Assembly (NCBI GenBank): GCA_001800905.1 | Contig: MGWH01000003.1 | Coordinates: 1-64,000 of the forward strand | From: Flavobacteria bacterium GWA2_35_26 | GTDB taxonomy: Bacteria > Bacteroidota > Bacteroidia > Flavobacteriales > Flavobacteriaceae | Reading direction: 5' to 3' | Length of the DNA: 64,000 bases | Part shown: positions 62,334 to 64,000 of the stretch, piece by piece | Layout of the letters: the number at the start of each line of letters is the position of its first letter | Position numbering within the stretch: position 1 is the stretch's first letter | Translations under genes and position numbers: made by a program | The notes under the pieces: model-generated | Seen by the model: the letters and a program-made list of their open reading frames with translations, nothing else | What the model was told of the DNA's origin: nothing | Database searches by the model: none

Positions 62334-63299
62334 ATGTCTATATTAATATACGCTGAATCAGCAGAGGGAAAATTTAAAAAAGTAGCCTATGAATTGGCTT
62401 CTTATGCAAAAAAAATAGCCGAAAGTCTCGGAACTTCAGTAACCGCGGTAACCATCAACGCTGCTGATGTTTCTGAATTAGGTAAATACGGAGTAGATAA
62501 AGTCTTAAAAGTTAATAACGAAGCTGTAACAGGATTTTCAGCTAAAGCCTATTCCGATATAATCATACAAGCCGCTTTAAAAGAAGGAGCGAAAGTAGTT
62601 GTACTTTCCTCAACTACTAATAGTATGTATTTATCTGGTTTGGTAGCAGTTGGTTTAAACGCGGGATTTGCTTCAAATGTAGTAGGACTTCCTGTAAGCA
62701 CTAGTCCATTCCAAGTTAAACGTACCGCTTTTTCAAACAAAGCATTCAATATCACTGAAATTACCACCGATGTAAAAGTAATTGGCTTAGCCAAAAACTC
62801 GTATGGGATTGTAGAAAGCAATAGTTCATTAACCCAAGAAGATTTTAATCCATCAATGGATGCTGCTGATTTTAATGTAAAAGTAACCGCTACAGAAAAA
62901 AGTTCTGGAAAAGTTTCTATTGCAGATGCTGATATTGTTGTCTCTGGCGGACGTGGCTTAAAAGGACCTGAAAACTGGGGAATGATAGAAGAATTAGCTA
63001 GCGTTCTTGGTGCGGCTACCGCTTGTTCAAAACCTGTTTCTGATTTAGGTTGGAGACCTCACGGAGAACACGTGGGTCAAACTGGAAAACCAGTAGCAAC
63101 TAATCTATATATTGCAATTGGTGTTTCTGGTGCGATACAACATATTGCGGGAGTGAATTCATCTAAAGTAAAAGTAGTTATCAACAGCGATCCTGAAGCG
63201 CCTTTTTTCAAAGTGGCTGATTATGGGGTGGTTGGAGATGCTTTTGAAGTGGTTCCTCAACTAATTGAAAAATTAAAAGCATTCAAAGCACAACAGTAG
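62334..63299 (+). CDS. etfA: Electron transfer flavoprotein alpha subunit
   Basis: A 321-residue EtfA subunit holding FAD. The C-terminal FAD-binding domain (about 195-315) has VSGGRGLKGPENW, DLGWRPHGEHVGQTGKPV, YIAIGVSGAIQHIAGV and INSDPEAPFFKVADYGVVGDAFEVVP, all typical. The N-terminal domain is AANH-like. It forms an operon with etfB and ends in a terminator whose loop holds the predicted promoter box of the next gene. Confidence 0.95.
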   Translation: MSILIYAESAEGKFKKVAYELASYAKKIAESLGTSVTAVTINAADVSELGKYGVDKVLKVNNEAVTGFSAKAYSDIIIQAALKEGAKVVVLSSTTNSMYLSGLVAVGLNAGFASNVVGLPVSTSPFQVKRTAFSNKAFNITEITTDVKVIGLAKNSYGIVESNSSLTQEDFNPSMDAADFNVKVTATEKSSGKVSIADADIVVSGGRGLKGPENWGMIEELASVLGAATACSKPVSDLGWRPHGEHVGQTGKPVATNLYIAIGVSGAIQHIAGVNSSKVKVVINSDPEAPFFKVADYGVVGDAFEVVPQLIEKLKAFKAQQ

Positions 63300-63316
63300 T
63301 TTTAAATTAATTTATA

Positions 63317-63368
63317 AAAAACTGCCTTAAAACAAGGATATTTATATCTTTGCGTTAAGGCAGTTTTT
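63317..63368 (+). terminator. Terminator of etfBA with nested promoter box
   Basis: AAAAACTGCCTTAA (63317-63330) with TTAAGGCAGTTTTT (63355-63368). The 24-base loop contains TATCTTTG (63345-63352), a -7 box for the following gene. Confidence 0.8.
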
Positions 63369-63402
63369 TTTAAACCTACTCCAATTTTTTTATTTCAATT
63401 CA

Positions 63403-64000
63403 ATGAGTTTAGTTAAATTATCAATAAAAGGAATTTCATATAGCCAAACCCAAAACGGAGCTTATGCTTTGATTTTAAATGAGGTAGATGGCGATAAAAA
63501 ATTACCTATTGTTATTGGAGCATTCGAAGCGCAATCTATTGCAATTGCTTTAGAAAAAGAAATTAAACCTCCGCGTCCACTTACACATGATTTATTTAAG
63601 AATTTTGCTGAACGATTTGACATCACAGTAAAACAAGTAATTATACATAAATTAGTTGACGGAGTCTTTTATTCTAGCATCATTTGCGAAAGAGATAAAA
63701 TTGAAGAAATAATTGACGCTCGAACGTCTGATGCCATTGCTTTGGCTTTGCGATTTAATTCCCCAATATTTACTTATAAAAATATTTTAGACAAAGCTGG
63801 AATATTCTTAAACAATACCAATGAGCTGAATAAAGACGAAAATGATCTAGATAATATCCTTTCAAATCCAGACACTTTTGGTCAAGAAATTGAAAGTAAT
63901 CAATCCGGATCAACCTATACTTCAAAAACAATTCAAGAGTTAAATGAATTACTTGCAGAGGCAGTGGAAAACGAAGATTATGAAAAAGCCGCCAAAATAA
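63403..64000 (+). CDS. Bifunctional nuclease (DUF151) with UVR-like tail, partial
   Basis: The first 199 codons of a gene cut by the window end. Residues about 1-130 match the bifunctional nuclease (BFN/DUF151) domain: LPIVIGAFEAQSIAIALE, RPLTHDLFKNFAERF and ARTSDAIALALRFNSPIFTY. After an Asn/Glu-rich linker, LNELLAEAVENEDYEKAAKI resembles a UVR (UvrB/C interaction) motif, a combination common in Bacteroidota. The predicted promoter is nested in the etfBA terminator. The enzyme may act on RNA and DNA, as shown for plant homologues. Confidence 0.88.
   Translation, partial: MSLVKLSIKGISYSQTQNGAYALILNEVDGDKKLPIVIGAFEAQSIAIALEKEIKPPRPLTHDLFKNFAERFDITVKQVIIHKLVDGVFYSSIICERDKIEEIIDARTSDAIALALRFNSPIFTYKNILDKAGIFLNNTNELNKDENDLDNILSNPDTFGQEIESNQSGSTYTSKTIQELNELLAEAVENEDYEKAAKI

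Overview
The window is an AT-rich, densely packed chromosomal segment of a Flavobacteriia member (Bacteroidota), most likely Flavobacterium or a close relative. The reasons are the lineage-specific genes (gldA-type gliding ABC ATPase, GLPGLI protein paired with an outer-membrane barrel, DUF5686 protein, split metH, sulfite reductase with a HEPN-like tail), the many upstream boxes of the Bacteroidota type TTG-N18..21-TAnnTTTG, and the lack of Shine-Dalgarno sequences. No tRNA, rRNA, CRISPR array, prophage or transposase gene was seen.

Layout. 1-5.2 kb: LolE-type permease, NamZ-like lipoprotein, YkgJ protein, methyltransferase, DinB/YfiT protein, queE. 5.3-11.05 kb: one minus-strand operon exbB-exbD-exbD-tonB-small membrane protein-PstS-like lipoprotein-TPR protein. 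11.5-17.8 kb: cupin, kynurenine 3-monooxygenase, penicillin-acylase-like hydrolase, flavin reductase, kynureninase. 18-22.4 kb: queA, aroA, MazG-like, dtd, rsgA. 22.5-26.8 kb: the Phe/Tyr operon pheA-aminotransferase-tyrA-DAHP synthase/chorismate mutase. 27-32.7 kb: gldA-like ATPase and the metH(N)-metH(C)-metF methionine/folate operon. 33-41.6 kb: assimilatory sulfate reduction and siroheme synthesis (TSUP permease, cysH, cysD, cysN, sulfite reductase, cobA, precorrin-2 dehydrogenase, FNR-like flavoprotein). 41.7-49.1 kb: Rrf2 regulator, metZ, osmC, thrA, metX and the divergent metK. 49.2-64 kb: outer-membrane barrel plus GLPGLI, deoxynucleoside kinase, membrane and soluble pyrophosphatases, DNA glycosylase, DUF5686 protein, pdhB, etfBA, and a bifunctional nuclease cut by the window end.

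The middle of the window is a sulfur and one-carbon block: sulfate is reduced to sulfide, homoserine is made and acetylated, sulfide is incorporated, and homocysteine is methylated to methionine and then converted to S-adenosylmethionine (SAM). Two unrelated SAM riboswitches control its two ends: a SAM-I element before metX and a SAM-II element before metK, in one divergent intergenic region.

The most striking regulatory element lies before pheA. A promoter is followed by an 18-codon ORF (MCNNRFYFSNTYYFFFKK) in which 8 of 18 residues are Phe or Tyr. Directly after its stop codon comes a segment that can pair with the 5' arm of an intrinsic terminator ending six bases before the pheA start codon. 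This is the complete layout of a ribosome-mediated transcription attenuator for aromatic amino acids. Further non-coding structure includes a family of folded intergenic repeats (four copies, with compensatory changes), a composite REP/BIME-like palindrome, heptamer tandem repeats confined here to the sulfur genes, and two places where a promoter is nested in the terminator of the gene before it.
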